Part shown: positions 1 to 11,080 of the stretch, piece by piece
Numbering within the stretch: the stretch's first letter is position 1
Layout of the letters: every line of letters begins with the position of its first letter
From: Larix kaempferi
Taxonomy: Eukaryota; Streptophyta; Pinopsida; Pinales; Pinaceae
Length of the DNA: 64,000 bases
Direction: 5' to 3'
Assembly (NCBI GenBank): GCA_027924585.1
Contig: BSBM01000068.1
Location: 11,567,501 to 11,631,500, forward strand
Made by a program: the position numbers and the translations under genes
Notes under the pieces: model-generated
Databases searched by the model: none
Seen by the model: only the letters and a program-made list of their open reading frames with translations
What the model was told of the DNA's origin: nothing

Positions 1-579
1 ACAATTATCCAAGTCCCTATAGAACTCTCTCCCTTCGTTCACCCTTAATCACTAACCCTACGTGCCTTTATCCCTCCCCCCTGCCCTCTCTATCTCACCT
101 TGTATCCCCCCATCCCTATCTCTTTCTCTAGATCTGTCCCTGGATATGTCCCTCACTCCCTTTACCTCCCTCCCTCTATGTCGCTTTCTCTCCCTTACAC
201 CATCTTTGTCCCCGCCACCCCACTGATTCCTCCTTCCCTATCACACACACACACACACAACCTCCCACTTTCTTTGTTGCTCACACCTCCCTCTAGTCTC
301 TTTCCCCCCAACCATCAATCTCTCTCTCTCTCTCTCTCAAACACACACACACATTATGTCCCTTTCCATTCTCAAACCCATTCCCCCTCCATCCATATCT
401 ATCTCCACCTTTCTCCCTCCATCCCTCACCCTACCTTCTCTCCCTCCCCCTATCATTGCCTCTCTCTCTCTCTCTCACCTTCTATCCCTCCCTCATGTTA
501 TCTTTCCCTCAACCTATCCCAATATCTCCATCACTCCCTCTCTCTCACACACTTTATGTCCCTTCCCCCTCCTCTCATA

Positions 580-628
<49 letters not shown>

Positions 629-1010
629 CACCACTCCCTACATGTCTCCCACCAACACTTTCTGTCCCTCCCTTCCTATCTCTTTATTTCGTTCTATCCC
701 CATCTATCTCTCCCTCCCTCTAAATCCATTCCTCCCCATTGTCCCTCTCCCTCCCTCACTCTATGTCTCTCCCCCCCTTGTATTCTTTATTTCTCTCTCA
801 CATCCCCCTTGCCTCCATCCATTCCCCCTTGTCACTCAAGTCTCACTTTCAACTTCTAACCCTATACCTCTTCAGAACCTCTTCTACTTTTAATAGTGCT
901 CTCAAGCTCCACTTCCCTTCACCCCCTGTAGCCCATCATGTTCTCATTCCCTTCATCTCTCCACACTCAAGCTTCCAACATCCTTCTAAGCCCTTGACCC
1001 TTTCCCACCC
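1..1010. repeat. Polypyrimidine low-complexity tract with CT and CA microsatellites
   Basis: About 1 kb of the + strand is almost entirely C and T. It contains short (CA)n runs near 242-258 and 340-352 and (CT)n runs near 320-338 and 584-626. All three forward frames are long and open, but they encode only Ser/Leu/Pro/His-rich low-complexity peptides, so I do not call genes. A tract of this composition can form triplex DNA and is prone to slippage. Confidence 0.9.
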
Positions 1011-1125
1011 CTATTAAATATTAACCATAGATTCCCTTGACCCTTCCCCACCCCTTCTCAAATATTGACCAAAAAGTCCCTTGAGTCTTCCACACCCCCT
1101 CTCTCTCAAGTATTAAACATATATT
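993..1125. repeat. Three imperfect ~43-bp tandem units
   Basis: Three successive units begin with CCCTTGA at about 993, 1034 and 1078. Each has a C-rich half (TTCCCCACCCC-like) followed by an AT-rich half ending near TATTGACC or TATTAAAC. They mark the right border of the pyrimidine tract. Confidence 0.65.
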
Positions 1126-1140
1126 TTATGATTTAAATAA

Positions 1141-1255
1141 CGCTGAGCGCGTTTTGGCACTACATAACCCATACGAGTTATGTAGTTATATAACGCGTGT
1201 GTGTTATGGAATTCTAAAAGCGCGGCAATATTTTTGAATTTAAACAAAACGCGCT
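1141..1255. repeat. Nested inverted repeats
   Basis: An 11-bp arm AGCGCGTTTTG (1146-1156) is matched by CAAAACGCGCT (1245-1255). Inside lies a perfect 9-bp hairpin, CTACATAAC (1160-1168) with GTTATGTAG (1177-1185) and an 8-nt loop. It may be a decayed palindromic element or MITE end, but no target duplication was identified. Confidence 0.5.
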
Positions 1256-2228
1256 GGTGTTTTGTAGAGCCTAAACCAACCCGACTCACTTGCTCGCATG
1301 TCAACAATAATCCTATGTGTATGCTTTGAAGTTTGTTTCGGTAATTCCAAACCTGTGCTATGTTAATGATAAACCAAAGCTAATTGGGTATTTTTTCCAG
1401 TTTCTGGAGAAGCCTGTGCTTAGCCACTCGTTACAGTATGCTACACAGTCATTTTTGACGAAATCTTAAACACAAATAGCATTTTTTCTGCAGATTCCAA
1501 ATATGTAACTTTTATTTAAAAATATTAATTTTTCCTATTTTCTTTCAATTTCTTTTGTGTCCTACCTCCTTAACTCGTGAAACACACTGTTAGTGTTTCT
1601 TCCATAACTTTTTCAATTCTTAATCATTTCAAAAAAAAATTGTTTGGTGCACAAGAGGACACTAACCTCCACGTTCTATGAAAAACCCATTTCAAGATTT
1701 TTGCATTAAGACCTTCAAAGGTTGCACCCACAAAAGAGGTACTATTTTCGAGGCTTGATCGCTTCGACAATTATAAAAAAATTATGAATTACTAATTTAA
1801 TTTTTGAAAAATAATGGCGCACAATTGCTATATGTTCTCTACATGCATGCCCATTTTTGTAGCTTGATTCCATCATTTAGGCCCTCAAAGGCTGCACCCA
1901 CAAAAACATATACCTTATCATTTGCCTGAAAAATAAAAAGTGTCTATTAGGAAAAATGAAACTTGACATAGCTATGCAAATTTTCAATACATAAAAGTTA
2001 TATATTCGGTAACGTGATTCAATTTCCTAGATTTCATTTTTTTTACTCAATGCAAGATATTTTGCGTAAGTATCTCAAAAAATCCAAGTAAGTTGAGGGA
2101 TGCCTGATTTTTCAGTTTTCTATTGCATCTAACGCACCAAAAGTGACCCTCATTAGCTTGCATTAACCCTAGAGCGTCACACCCTTTATCTAGGAATATA
2201 AAATGTTGTCCATCTTGGAATTCAATAT
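1256..2228. other. Intergenic, no feature recognised
   Basis: AT-rich sequence without a coding frame or recognisable element. A phrase like 'aaaggttgcacccacaaaa' occurs at about 1718 and again near 1881, suggesting a small degenerate repeat. Confidence 0.5.
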
Positions 2229-2482
2229 GCTACGATCATTGGAGACTATCTTCTAATCATAACTCAAGCAAGGAACATATTGGAATTAGTAGATAGTATT
2301 GCAAGACGACTTCAACAATGGATCAATGGGATTCTATGGAAAATCCTTGATGCCCAGCTGATACATGTCAAGGGAGAAAATAATAATAATACTGCAAATG
2401 TTCTTGCAAAGCAAGTTGACAGATTGACAAAGGGAATTTTGGTTAAAAATGGGGGCCAACTTACAACTTGTTGGCTCCCCTA
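2229..2482 (+). pseudogene. LINE-type RNase H C-terminal remnant
   Basis: One open frame reads through a GDYLLII segment and then HVKGENNNTANVLAKQ-like residues. These resemble the third Asp region (GDSxxII) and the C-terminal 'ADxLAK' region of the RVT_3 RNase H domain found at the end of plant LINE ORF2. The first two catalytic blocks are missing upstream, and the expected ADxLAK Asp is replaced (TANVLAK). It is probably the decayed 3' tail of a LINE. A host RNase H-like gene fragment is possible but less likely in this context. Confidence 0.5.
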
Positions 2483-3159
2483 AGAGTTAATTATATTGCA
2501 ATTAAGCATGGGTCATATTGCATTTAATACCAGTCTATCATGTGAAGGCTTGTCCAACCATTGTTACACTCCTCGAAGTCTAGACATAATGAAGCACATG
2601 GCTTCACGCATGGAGGATCAACAGAGAAGCTAGGACATGAAGTTTCGTTGGGAGACTAGCAAATATATGTGATTCTCCTCCTTTAGTCGTATTGAAGGTG
2701 GGATTATTAGTTGCAATGCACGAGGGAAGTCTGGTTTGGATTCTGAATTTGGAATGGTGATTCTAATTCTGAAGGAAAAAACACTGGATCCCTTACGCCC
2801 TAGGGGAGTGGCAATATGTTGTGTATGATGTGGAATGTGTAGAGGATGGATAGACTGCGGGCTTCGTTTATGAAAGTATTGAGGACTCTCTCTCCCTCCG
2901 TTGGAATGTTTGGGACACAAGAATTGAATTGGGTTTCGTTGGCTTGATAAGCAGGATGAAGTTGGAGCTAGACTTGGAAGCCAAGTTGTAGGAGCTCTTT
3001 TGGAGCATAACATATGTTCGCATGGACATAAATGATATTCTCAACAATTTAAGATTGATGAACTCGTAACTAGAAGGGGTTTTAGATGTTGCTCATTAGA
3101 TTAAAGTCCATAATTCCTACATTTAGCACCAACTGTGTGATATTGAAGGAAACATTCAG
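2483..3159. other. Anonymous sequence with no assignable gene
   Basis: The longest frame is a 127-codon minus-strand frame (2630-3013) with no recognisable domain and unremarkable composition. I see no promoter, repeat or element boundary. It may belong to the same degraded unit as the acidic remnant that follows. Confidence 0.35.
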
Positions 3160-3492
3160 GTGTATGGAGGTCAGGTTAACACCATGATAAATAATATTGA
3201 TCAACACGAAGCTCTATTGGTGGCCATGAATTCTTGGCTCTCGGACTGGATAGGAAGTAAAGAAAGACAGGATGACTATGTTCGCCAACCTCTTGACCTT
3301 ATCATTATTTCAAGCAACGAGGATAGTCCAAAGGGTAGTCATTAACTACAAGAGGAGAACACAAAGGACACTCAATAAATTAAATTCATGGATAGTGAAG
3401 AGAATGCTAAAGAAAATTGTGAGCTGCAGGAGGAAGATGTTGAGGACAACCAAGAGATCCAAGTCATGGATGATGGTCATAGCACCACATAA
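3160..3492 (+). pseudogene. Unrecognised coding-like remnant with acidic tail
   Basis: A plus-strand frame starting at or before 3160 encodes a mixed hydrophilic segment. After in-frame stops at about 3343 and 3376 it continues as a strongly acidic, Glu/Asp-rich segment up to a stop near 3492. The sustained acidic composition across two stops suggests an old coding sequence, such as a transposon or retrotransposon accessory ORF. I do not recognise the family. Confidence 0.25.
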
Positions 3493-3696
3493 TCTAGTTT
3501 TTTTATGAGGTCTTTTTGCAAACTACTTTTAGGACAATATGTCAAAATTTACAACGGTTTAGGAGAATATTATTTTTGTTTAAGGCTTATAGTTTCATGG
3601 ATGATTGTAACAGAGCTATATAATGCTAAGAGACCTCTAAAACTTTATTTCGAAATTATGTACTATTCTATTAATACATTTTTCAATGTTTTATAA

Positions 3697-4039
3697 ATAC
3701 AAATCTATCTGTTTTAATTATAAAAAAAATTAATATTATTAATATAAAAATAATGTAATTTTTTATTGATAAAATTATTGTAATTAATATAAAAATAAAT
3801 TAAGCTCTCTCAAAATTTTTTTATTCTAATTAAAATGTAAAATATTAATATACAATAACATTTTATAATTTTATAATCTAAAATTATCTTTATCCAATTT
3901 GAAATAAAAAACTATTTTATTTAAACAAATTCTTAAAAAAAAAACTAAACTTTAAAAAAAGTTTATATCTGTATATGTATCATTTTAAAATATTTTTAAG
4001 AAAACAACACTACTTTATTGATTTCATGAAAGCATGTAA
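3697..4039. other. AT-rich spacer before LINE-A
   Basis: More than 80% A/T with short runs such as TTAATATTATTAATATAAAAATAATG. No gene or repeat of defined period. It borders the GC-richer 5' end of LINE-A at about 4040-4050. Confidence 0.5.
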
Positions 4040-4221
4040 TATTATACCTTTGACAGTGGAGCATACCCACACGAGCCTGCTGAGGATCCCGTGACTGCGT
4101 GAGCTTGCTGCAACCCTCTGCGGCTAGGGCTCATCCCACGAGCTCCATCAGCTGCGTTCGAACCTTCAAAATCCTTCTACCCCTCCAGCAATTAGAGCTC
4201 GGCCTTCGATCTCCATCCTCA

Positions 4222-5274
4222 ATGGCCTCGGGAGGAAACTTAGGCCCTCCCATCCCCTAAGATCTACCTGATTTTTTGAAGCTCATTGTAGCTCAAGGGA
4301 AAAAGACTCTCACCAATTCCCAACATAATTTCGTGAAAAAAATCAATGAGATAACCACCGTTGCATTGCCGATAGAGAAACCATGCAAGAAATATATTAA
4401 TCTGTCGGAACGAGGACTGATTGGCCAACTCACAGGTCTATGCCCTTACCCAAAAACCACTGAAATATGGGTGCAGAGAAATTGGAGACCTTTGATTTCA
4501 GAAGAAGTAAAGTCTTACTGTCTGGGAAAAGGCTTCTTTGCGTTTGTCTTTGAAAGCAAACAAGACCGTGAGTTAATATTCAGGAACAACCCATATTTCA
4601 TGGGGCCACAAGGGATTTACATGAAAAAATGGAATCCATATTTTGACCCATCCAAAGATATCCCATCTGTAGTCTTGATTTGGGTGAGAATTCTACATCT
4701 ACCCCTCCATTGCTGGAACTCAGAATCACTAGAAGACATCAGAAATACCCTCGGAAAATACATAGATAAAGCAGATCGAAAAGACCAATTTTTATGTGCA
4801 AGAATCTGCGCTGAAGTATATCTGGAACATGGACTCCTAGAAGCGATAAATCTCATAGTGGCAGACTGGTCTCACATCCAGGAACTAGATTACGAACAAA
4901 TTCCATTTAAATGCAGGTATTTCCATGAATATGGGCATTTCGCTCGATCATGCAAGAAGAAGTCCATGGATCCGGAGGCAGGAAGGAAAAAAGAACAATG
5001 GACAGCTATTCAAAAAAGTGCTAAACCGAGACCAAAAACTCAACCAAAAGGTCAAAGATCAAGGAAAGCAGATCACCACCATCAAAATACTCTGGTTACT
5101 AACAATAAGAATAGATTCAAATCCTTTGAAATGCCAGAAAAACAGGAAACCCCAGAAGCTCCTGAAGAAGGAGAAATTCCTAAACAACAAGAATCTCAAG
5201 AAACACCCCAAATCCAAGAAGATCCGAAATACCTCCACCCCAGAATACTCCAAGCCCTAAAAGACCTAACTTGA
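4222..5274 (+). pseudogene. LINE-A ORF1, DUF4283/zinc-knuckle protein
   Basis: The ATG at 4222 opens a frame closed at once by TAA (4258-4260); the rest stays open to 5274. The product has an N-terminal DUF4283-like region (about residues 40-190 of the frame from 4276) with the usual 'G-F-F-x-F-x-F' and 'W-x-P' type motifs. A CCHC-like knuckle follows, then a Lys/Gln/Glu/Pro-rich tail. In the knuckle (about 4912-4959) the second Cys is Phe, leaving C-F-H-C. Such proteins are thought to bind the LINE RNA. The early stop and lost zinc ligand indicate an inactive copy. Confidence 0.8.
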
Positions 5275-5517
5275 ATAAAGGAACACATTCACCTTCCTAT
5301 GCAAAAATCACAAAATACAAACCAACGGCCTCCCCTGCATCTTCGGAATAACTTACTAACAAATCATCCAAAAATATAGGACGAAAAACGAGCAAATCCA
5401 AGGATATTAAGCAACAATAGACATGGCCTTTAGCAGGAATACTAGAGCCAGATTAGCAGGGAAACAAATGGGAGCCTCAGTAGGGGGATTACCTTCCTCT
5501 ACCCATAATAGTAGATA

Positions 5518-5762
5518 ATGAAGCCGGTCTCTTGGAACTGCAGAGGACTGGGCAGTCCTAGCAATCTAGAAGCAGTTAAAGATCTCCAAAAAAATGACAT
5601 GCCCAACATCCTCATGCTTCAAGAGACCAAAATCGATGAAAAGGTCATCCTAGCCATTGGAAAGGAGAAATGGAAGAAAAACCCAGGTATTGCTATTAGC
5701 GCTAGAGGGGCCTTCGGTGGCCTAGAAACCCTATGGTCTTTAGAAAAAATCCATTTTCATAG
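5518..5762 (+). pseudogene. LINE-A ORF2, endonuclease N-terminus
   Basis: The frame starts at ATG 5518 and shows the two first APE/EEP endonuclease signatures: SWNCRGLG near the start and MLQETK about 30 residues later (the Glu is a metal ligand). The domain makes the first nick in target-primed reverse transcription. It is cut after about 80 codons by the Ty3/gypsy LTR and continues at 37001. Confidence 0.85.
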
Positions 5763-5999
5763 TGTTGTGCCCACAAAAGATCCCATGCTTAGCTGAAGCA
5801 TGGGAACCCCATTTTGAATAAACACAAAGGTATTTTGGTGAGTGTACTCTGTAAATATGAGAATTTAGGTTTTCACTTGTTTAGATCTCTCACCCATACT
5901 TTTGTCCTGCGTGTTTCCCTCATTCTGGATGATCTCTAACTGTCCGGTTTGTTGTTATTCCTCAAATTTTGAGTATATTACCCTTTTCTTCAATCAACC

Positions 6000-6395
6000 C
6001 GAAACCCGATAGTTAGGAGACCCGAAACCCGCAACACGACAATTTCAGGTTGCGGGGTGTTTGTTTTGCAATTTTAGAATTTGGCCAACCCAAAACCAGC
6101 AACCCGACGATTGCAGGTTGCGGGTTCGTCTTGTAATAATCTTGGGAAACTATCATCCCAAAACCCAAAAACCCGCAATTGCGGCTTTCGGCTTCCGGGC
6201 TTTGTCTTTTATTTATTTTGTTGCGCGTTCCCAAAACCCGCAACCTGTAACTATCGGATTGCGGCTTTCAAGAAGTTGTTTTCGGTTTACGAGTGTGTCA
6301 TTGCTGAAACTTTCAGGAATTCTTTTCCGCCTTTGCCATTCGCGCAACTCCGCAACCCACAACCCGCAATTGTCGAGTTGCGGCTTTCGGGATCC
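6000..6395. repeat. LTR hairpin cluster built from CCCGCAACCCG arms (LTR 1 copy)
   Basis: Repeated short arms such as AACCCGCAACCCGAC pair with downstream CGGGTTGCGGG or CGGCTTTCGGG arms to form at least five stem-loops. The same cluster lies in LTR 2 and LTR 3, where several stems are better preserved. It sits just upstream of the presumed LTR TATA site, so it may be promoter DNA, but function is inferred only. Confidence 0.7.
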
Positions 6396-6502
6396 CTTAA
6401 TAATTTTTGTGAATAAAACTTTAGCACGACCCCACATCCCATTCTGGTCAATCTGGGCCGTCCATTTGTTTTGACCCGATGGTCTTGTTTTAATCTGGTA
6501 AA

Positions 6503-6509
6503 TATAATA
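6503..6509 (+). promoter_or_regulatory. TATA-like site of LTR 1
   Basis: TATAATA in an otherwise ordinary context, conserved at 24134 and 34823 in the other LTRs. It is placed downstream of the hairpin cluster and upstream of the LTR ORF, so it could mark the U3/R border. Position and motif only; no other support. Confidence 0.3.
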
Positions 6510-7200
6510 AGTGGGGCTTTTTCAATTTTATTTTGTCATTTTTACTACCCAAAAATTATCTCGTCGCACTGTGGATTTCACTGCCGAATCCTTACCAGAG
6601 GAACTAGTTTTTAGTTACTTTTGGCTGGATTGCTGCCTTTGCTACACTCGGTGTTTGACAGTTCCGATTTTGTTTTGACACCTTTTCGTTATTTGTTTCT
6701 ACTCCTCAAGGTTTTGCGCCGTTATTCCTATTTCAGTCTGAAAGGTTCTTCCAGTTATTCTGTTAAATTCAGTCACCCAAATCCGGTTTGATAGGTACCC
6801 AAGAGTTGCTGGTCCGTGTACTCAAGATCCTGTTTCAGTCATTTTGCAGTCAGTTTTCGAGCCATAATTTTCATTTTGGTCACGAATGTGAAGCCATGAT
6901 TGCTGATATGAAAATACTCATAATAATGAGCTTTTCAAACCAGTTTAAGACGTACAATTTTCGATTGGTTTTGTACTTTCACATAGGTTTTATCAAACTA
7001 ACGCATGTCCTTGCTAGTTTTCATCACAGTTTGGATAATTGCAATGAATTGATCGCATAATTTGAATCATTGTTATTTGTCCTGCCCAATGTCCGTTATC
7101 TTATCTGTTGGCTTTAAATTAGCAACAAATATGAAACATTTAGCTTGTCCTTCGCATTCTTTAAGAGGAAATACTATGTGTGATAGTCTTGCAATTTTTC

Positions 7201-7207
7201 CTTCTAG
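7201..7207 (+). promoter_or_regulatory. Splice-acceptor-like site before the LTR ORF
   Basis: TTTTTCCTTCTAG precedes the ATG at 7228 by about 20 bases in LTR 1. The same site occurs in LTR 2 and LTR 3. A pyrimidine run ending in TAG directly upstream of an ORF suggests that the ORF may be read from a spliced LTR transcript. I could not identify the donor. Confidence 0.35.
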
Positions 7208-7227
7208 ACGTATCTAATACAAGCAAT

Positions 7228-7657
7228 ATGCAGACAGGCAATGCGATCCCAGATGCACGTTTTAAAGATGAAGAACTCTTTCCCTTACTATATCAAGAAC
7301 CTATGTCACCACCTTTTGATGCAGCTGTTCCTGACTTAAGTGGTGATAGCAATGAAGAAGATTTTGAAGCTCTTTCTGTCTGTATGCAATTCCCCGAGGA
7401 GAAAAGAAAGAAAATTACTGAGGAACTGGCTGACCTTAACGACTCTGTTCTACAAGATTATATAATCAACCAAGAACCTGATGTCTCGTCGACTTCTTCT
7501 GAAATAGATTATTTAATGGATTTTTTCTGTTTTTGAGAATATAGTCTCTAATCCAGAAGTTCCCGCGCCAGATTCTCTACAAGCCGAATCGTCTGTTGCT
7601 GATAATGAGCAAGTTCGGGTGGAATTCTTGTTGTGCTATGAGGATATTTTTTATTAA
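7228..7657 (+). pseudogene. LTR-encoded acidic ORF, frameshifted copy (LTR 1)
   Basis: Same protein as the intact copies at 24857-25285 and 35534-35962. Starting with MQTGNA, it is rich in Asp and Glu with spaced hydrophobics. One extra T near 7520 shifts the frame, giving a stop at 7536; the original stop would be near 7657. I recognise no family. Its position inside the LTR and its identical length in two other LTRs are described under findings. Confidence 0.55.
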
Positions 7658-7667
7658 AGAATGTATC

Positions 7668-7675
7668 TTCAATAA
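7668..7675 (+). terminator. Possible polyadenylation signal in LTR 1
   Basis: AATAAA lies just after the end of the LTR ORF. It is also present in the other LTRs (about 25301 and 35974). It could end an LTR-internal transcript or the genomic RNA. Confidence 0.35.
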
Positions 7676-8691
7676 ACTATTTTGAAAGGTGGTAGAAATC
7701 ATGTAGACCAAGGAATGGCAAGGTTTCTCGGATCGATAGTTTTGATCCGATTTTGTAATCTCTGTTTTCTAGGGATCTCCATTTTTGGACTCTGTTGTAA
7801 TTATTTAAAGAAGGATATCTCTCGTAGTTAGGGATTTGTAATTTTGGAGTTGTAAGTCAGCAGAAGACTAGACTGGAGATACTCTGTTAAGCAGAGCTTT
7901 TTGTAATTTCTGTAAAATACCTCTTCATATAGTAAAGTTATCTTTTAATCTCTCTTCTGTTATTCCTCAAATTTCTTTGAGAGTTTCTGATTTATGCTTC
8001 AAATTGTCGTTTGTTATGTATCTGGTCTTTTGCTAAACATTTGTTAATGCACAAATCTGTTGTATCGATTTCTCTATATAACTTGTTTATGTTTCAGAGT
8101 ACTTCATTGAGTTTGTTCAATACAAGTACTCTCATGTTTTATTTCTGCAAATGATTCGGTGCATATAAATTTATATAATCATTGTTAATTTTTAAATTAG
8201 CAGAGTGATTACAGACTGGATCTTGAATGAGCCTGAATACTTGAAAGATTGTCATTTAATTTTCATTAACTTATAATAATTGAAGTTAACAAGTAATACA
8301 ACTAAAGACATTTCTATTTACGCTGTTCAATTACTTGTTTAATCATGTCTCAAGACCAATCTGCACATAAACAAGCTTTTATTTTAGAATAGGACTAACT
8401 TATGTTAGTTTCCCTTTTCTAGAATAGGTTAGGTTAGCTTAGCATTACTATATCCACACCTTAGTTTTCTCGACCAGAAAACTGATCTAATAGATCAACC
8501 CACCAACTCATAGAGTACTAGTGGAGGCCTAATATCCATGGGGGATCACCACACCAAACGGGTTGGGGATAGAATTTCCCTTGTGTAGGGTCTTTCGAAG
8601 CCTTTCAACTTGGGTTTCCTTCCTCTGTTGAGTGTCTTGGAACATTCCAACACCTTTTGCATCTAACCTGCACAACCGAGGCATCAACAAA

Positions 8692-8709
8692 CGACGCTAG
8701 AAGGAGGGC
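8692..8709 (+). promoter_or_regulatory. Primer-binding site of gypsy body 1
   Basis: Two bases after LTR 1 the sequence reads CGACGCTAGAAGGAGGGC. The same place in body 2 reads TGGTGCTAGAAGGAGGGA, which keeps the TGG typical of a site paired with a tRNA 3' CCA end. Body 1 has lost it. I do not name the tRNA because I could not align it. Confidence 0.6.
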
Positions 8710-8721
8710 CAATAGTGCAGC

Positions 8722-10383
8722 ATGTCTAAAAAAGCCACTAAGAAACCTCCTCCAGCAAGTGCTTCAACGGTTCAAACTCGAAGCCAATCAAGGGCTTCAA
8801 CATCTAAACAACCAACAGAGTCACAACCAACGGTTGTCCCTGTTACACCTGCTCAACAGATTGTTGCACCTGTTGTATCTGCAACACAATAGGAAAACAC
8901 AGGGAATATCTTTATTGTATCACCTACCAGAGGAACCCTCTCACTAGAGAAGATATTGAAAACATCATCAGATAGGGTCACTAGGGAAAATCAAAGACGT
9001 GCAGATCAACAAGGATGTGGTTTTGCAGTGATCAATTTAGAAAATTTTCTGCAGGCCAATAATCAAGAACCTCAGCTAGACACAGTTTCACAGACTAGTG
9101 ATCTAATCATCCAACAGACAACTGATCAAAATATTGAACATCAGCAAATAATTAATCCACAACATGAAAACCAAGAACTGGTTGGTCAATCAGGTTCCCC
9201 TGAATACAACCTTAGTCAACTTTTTCAGGAAACACAAGATCAGCCAAAATTTGGAAATGGTGGACCACCACCATCTCCTCCTTCATCCTCATCCTCTTCC
9301 TCAGACAGTGAACATTCTTCAAGATTTTCGTTAGAAGAAGAAGAAGAAGAACCACCGATGGCCGCAGAAGGCCAAAACAGACCATGGCTCGACCAAGATG
9401 TAGTATGGGTACTTGGAGACCAACATAGACTACCCAAAAACCCTGAGAAGTGGTTACCTAAGTTTAACCCCGATGACAAGTCACTTACACTAGATCATGT
9501 TAAAACCTTCATGCAGGCTATTAGGCTTAGAACTGTCATTCACGAGGATGTGGTCTGCAGACTCTTTCCTTATAATTCCGAAGGAAAGGCAGCTACATGG
9601 TATTTTTCCTTGCCACCGAGGTCTATTGTTTCTTGGGATGAGTTTGAGAAATTATTCATCCAAAAGTTTGGAGATGACAAAACACCACAGGATCTTGTTT
9701 TGGAATTATTCTCCATGAAAATGAAAGGGAAAGAAAGGGTTAAAGATTTCAACCAAAGGTTCTCATACTTAAAGAATAGAATTCCCATCAACCTTCTTCC
9801 TGCTGAAGAATTGTTGATAGCTTACTATGAAAAAGGCCTAGCTACTTCGATTTCAATGTGGGTGAAATGAGCACAAAAGGGAACTTTGCTGGAAGTTTTT
9901 GCTGAAGCAATACAAGTTGAGAAGGAAATTTTTTGTCTCAAAGACAATCAAGAAATCTCAGAAGAACAGCCTTCAACTTCCAGGAAAAGGAATGACAGTG
10001 TTCCTAAACCCACTGCACAAAACAAGGATCCATTTGACATAACTGACATGAAAAATCTCATCCAGAAAATGTCAAACGAGATGGTAGATTTGGAAAGAAC
10101 TAATAATGAAAATCAAAACCAGAATAGAGGTTTTGTGAGACCACCTTTTAGGAGACCTTATCAACCTACACCAAATCCACTAGCTCGTAATCCAACAGAA
10201 GGCCTCACGAATGAAGAAATTTATTCTATTTTTAGAGCCTTAGCAGTAGAATCTCAAAACACCCTTGAAGTCCCCAATGATCAAACTGCTCCAGACCCAC
10301 AACCACCTGAGGAAGAAGAAGATGAGCATGAGGATCCACAAATCAACACTCTAAGTTACTTTTTCAGAGCTTCCTATGTGTGA
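8722..10383 (+). pseudogene. Gypsy body 1 gag
   Basis: One frame runs from ATG 8722 (MSKKATKK) to 10383 with in-frame stops TAG (8890-8892) and TGA (9868-9870). The N-terminal part is Gln/Thr/Pro-rich. A Ser/Glu low-complexity stretch lies near 9280-9350. The retrotransposon gag core (about 9385-9865) shows a W-D-E-F-x-x-x-F-x-x-K-F motif. The C-terminal part is Asn/Pro/Arg-rich, and I see no zinc knuckle. An extra T near 10367 shifts the frame just before the protease part. Gag would form the particle. The TGA is shared with body 2. Confidence 0.85.
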
Positions 10384-11080
10384 AGAAGAAGAAGAACCTG
10401 AGACTATGTTTAAGGTCCAACATCCTTATAACAAAAGGTCTAAACCTCAACCCCCTTAGGAACCTTCATCCTCCACATCGGTTCCTAATAAAGGCAAGAC
10501 TGTCCGTCACAAGGATACAGTCATCCCTGAGATGGAGTACAATTTATTTGAAGATCTTAAAAGAGTGAAGGAAAACATCTGTTTGTTTGAATTATTGAAA
10601 ATCCCCTCGATGACGGATACTTTACCCAAAAGCATGGTGGTCAAACAGCCAAGAGAATTGCAGAATAATAATCTTGACTCTTTCACTAAACTAGATGATC
10701 AAAAGTATGGTAGCAGAAGGACACCTCCTTTTCTGCTTACCTTTGAGATTTTCAATCGAAACGTGCATAACTGCATGATAGACTCTGGTGCCTTATCAAA
10801 TGTGATGCCTCTTTCTGTTTGCAGAAAGTTGAACACCACATGGGAACCTTGCCCTACTCAGATAGTACAACTTGACAGATCAAAAGTCAGAGTAGTAGGA
10901 AGGCTCAGAAATGTCTTAATTACATTATCAGCTGATCCTCAAATCCATCAAACAATTGATATAGTCATTGCTTATATCCCATCAGCATATGGTATGTGGC
11001 TTAGTAGAGACTTGTCAGAAAAGCTAAAAGGTTATTTTGCTACTATTTGGTCCCATTTGTGGCTACCCTACAATGGTTAG
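10384..11080 (+). pseudogene. Gypsy body 1 aspartic protease region
   Basis: Continues the polyprotein in the frame set by the +1 shift near 10367. A stop TAG lies near 10458. The longest open part is 10532-11080. The catalytic motif D-S-G-A is at 10781-10792 in the context 'CMIDSGALSNVMP', as in retropepsins. Downstream residues keep the flap and 'VVGRLRNVLI' strand pattern of plant gypsy proteases. The segment ends at TAG after WLPYNG, a stop also present in body 2 (28736-28738). Confidence 0.8.

Larger units (their letters stand above)
4040..5762 (+). mobile_element. LINE-A, 5' part (split by the Ty3/gypsy insertion)
   Basis: A non-LTR retrotransposon on the plus strand. It has a GC-richer 5' leader (about 4045-4221), ORF1 with a DUF4283 domain and zinc-knuckle remnant, then ORF2 starting with an APE-type endonuclease. 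ORF2 is cut at 5762, and the same endonuclease resumes at 37001 after a 5-bp duplication CATAG (5758-5762 and 36996-37000). The exact 5' end is not certain because I found no target duplication pairing it with the 3' end. Confidence 0.85.
5763..8689 (+). repeat. Ty3/gypsy LTR 1 (5')
   Basis: 2,927 bp, starting TGTTGTGCCCACAA and ending ATCAACA. The equivalent start in the other LTRs is a short palindrome, TGTTGTGGCCACAACA, mutated here. From left to right it holds a hairpin cluster (about 6000-6395), a TATA-like site (6503), an internal acidic ORF (frameshifted in this copy, 7228-7657) and an AATAAA at about 7670. Confidence 0.9.

Noticed and set aside
100-1017. Long overlapping plus-strand frames in the pyrimidine tract
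   Set aside because: All frames are open because CT-rich DNA has few stops; the peptides are only Ser/Leu/Pro repeats.
6013-6474. Overlapping frames on both strands in the LTR hairpin cluster
   Set aside because: They are by-products of repeated CCCGCAACCCG arms and are not kept at the same length in the three LTRs.
9868-9870. Programmed readthrough of the gag TGA
   Set aside because: The stop falls in the middle of gag rather than at a gag-pol junction, and many other stops are present; decay of a CGA or AGA codon is simpler.
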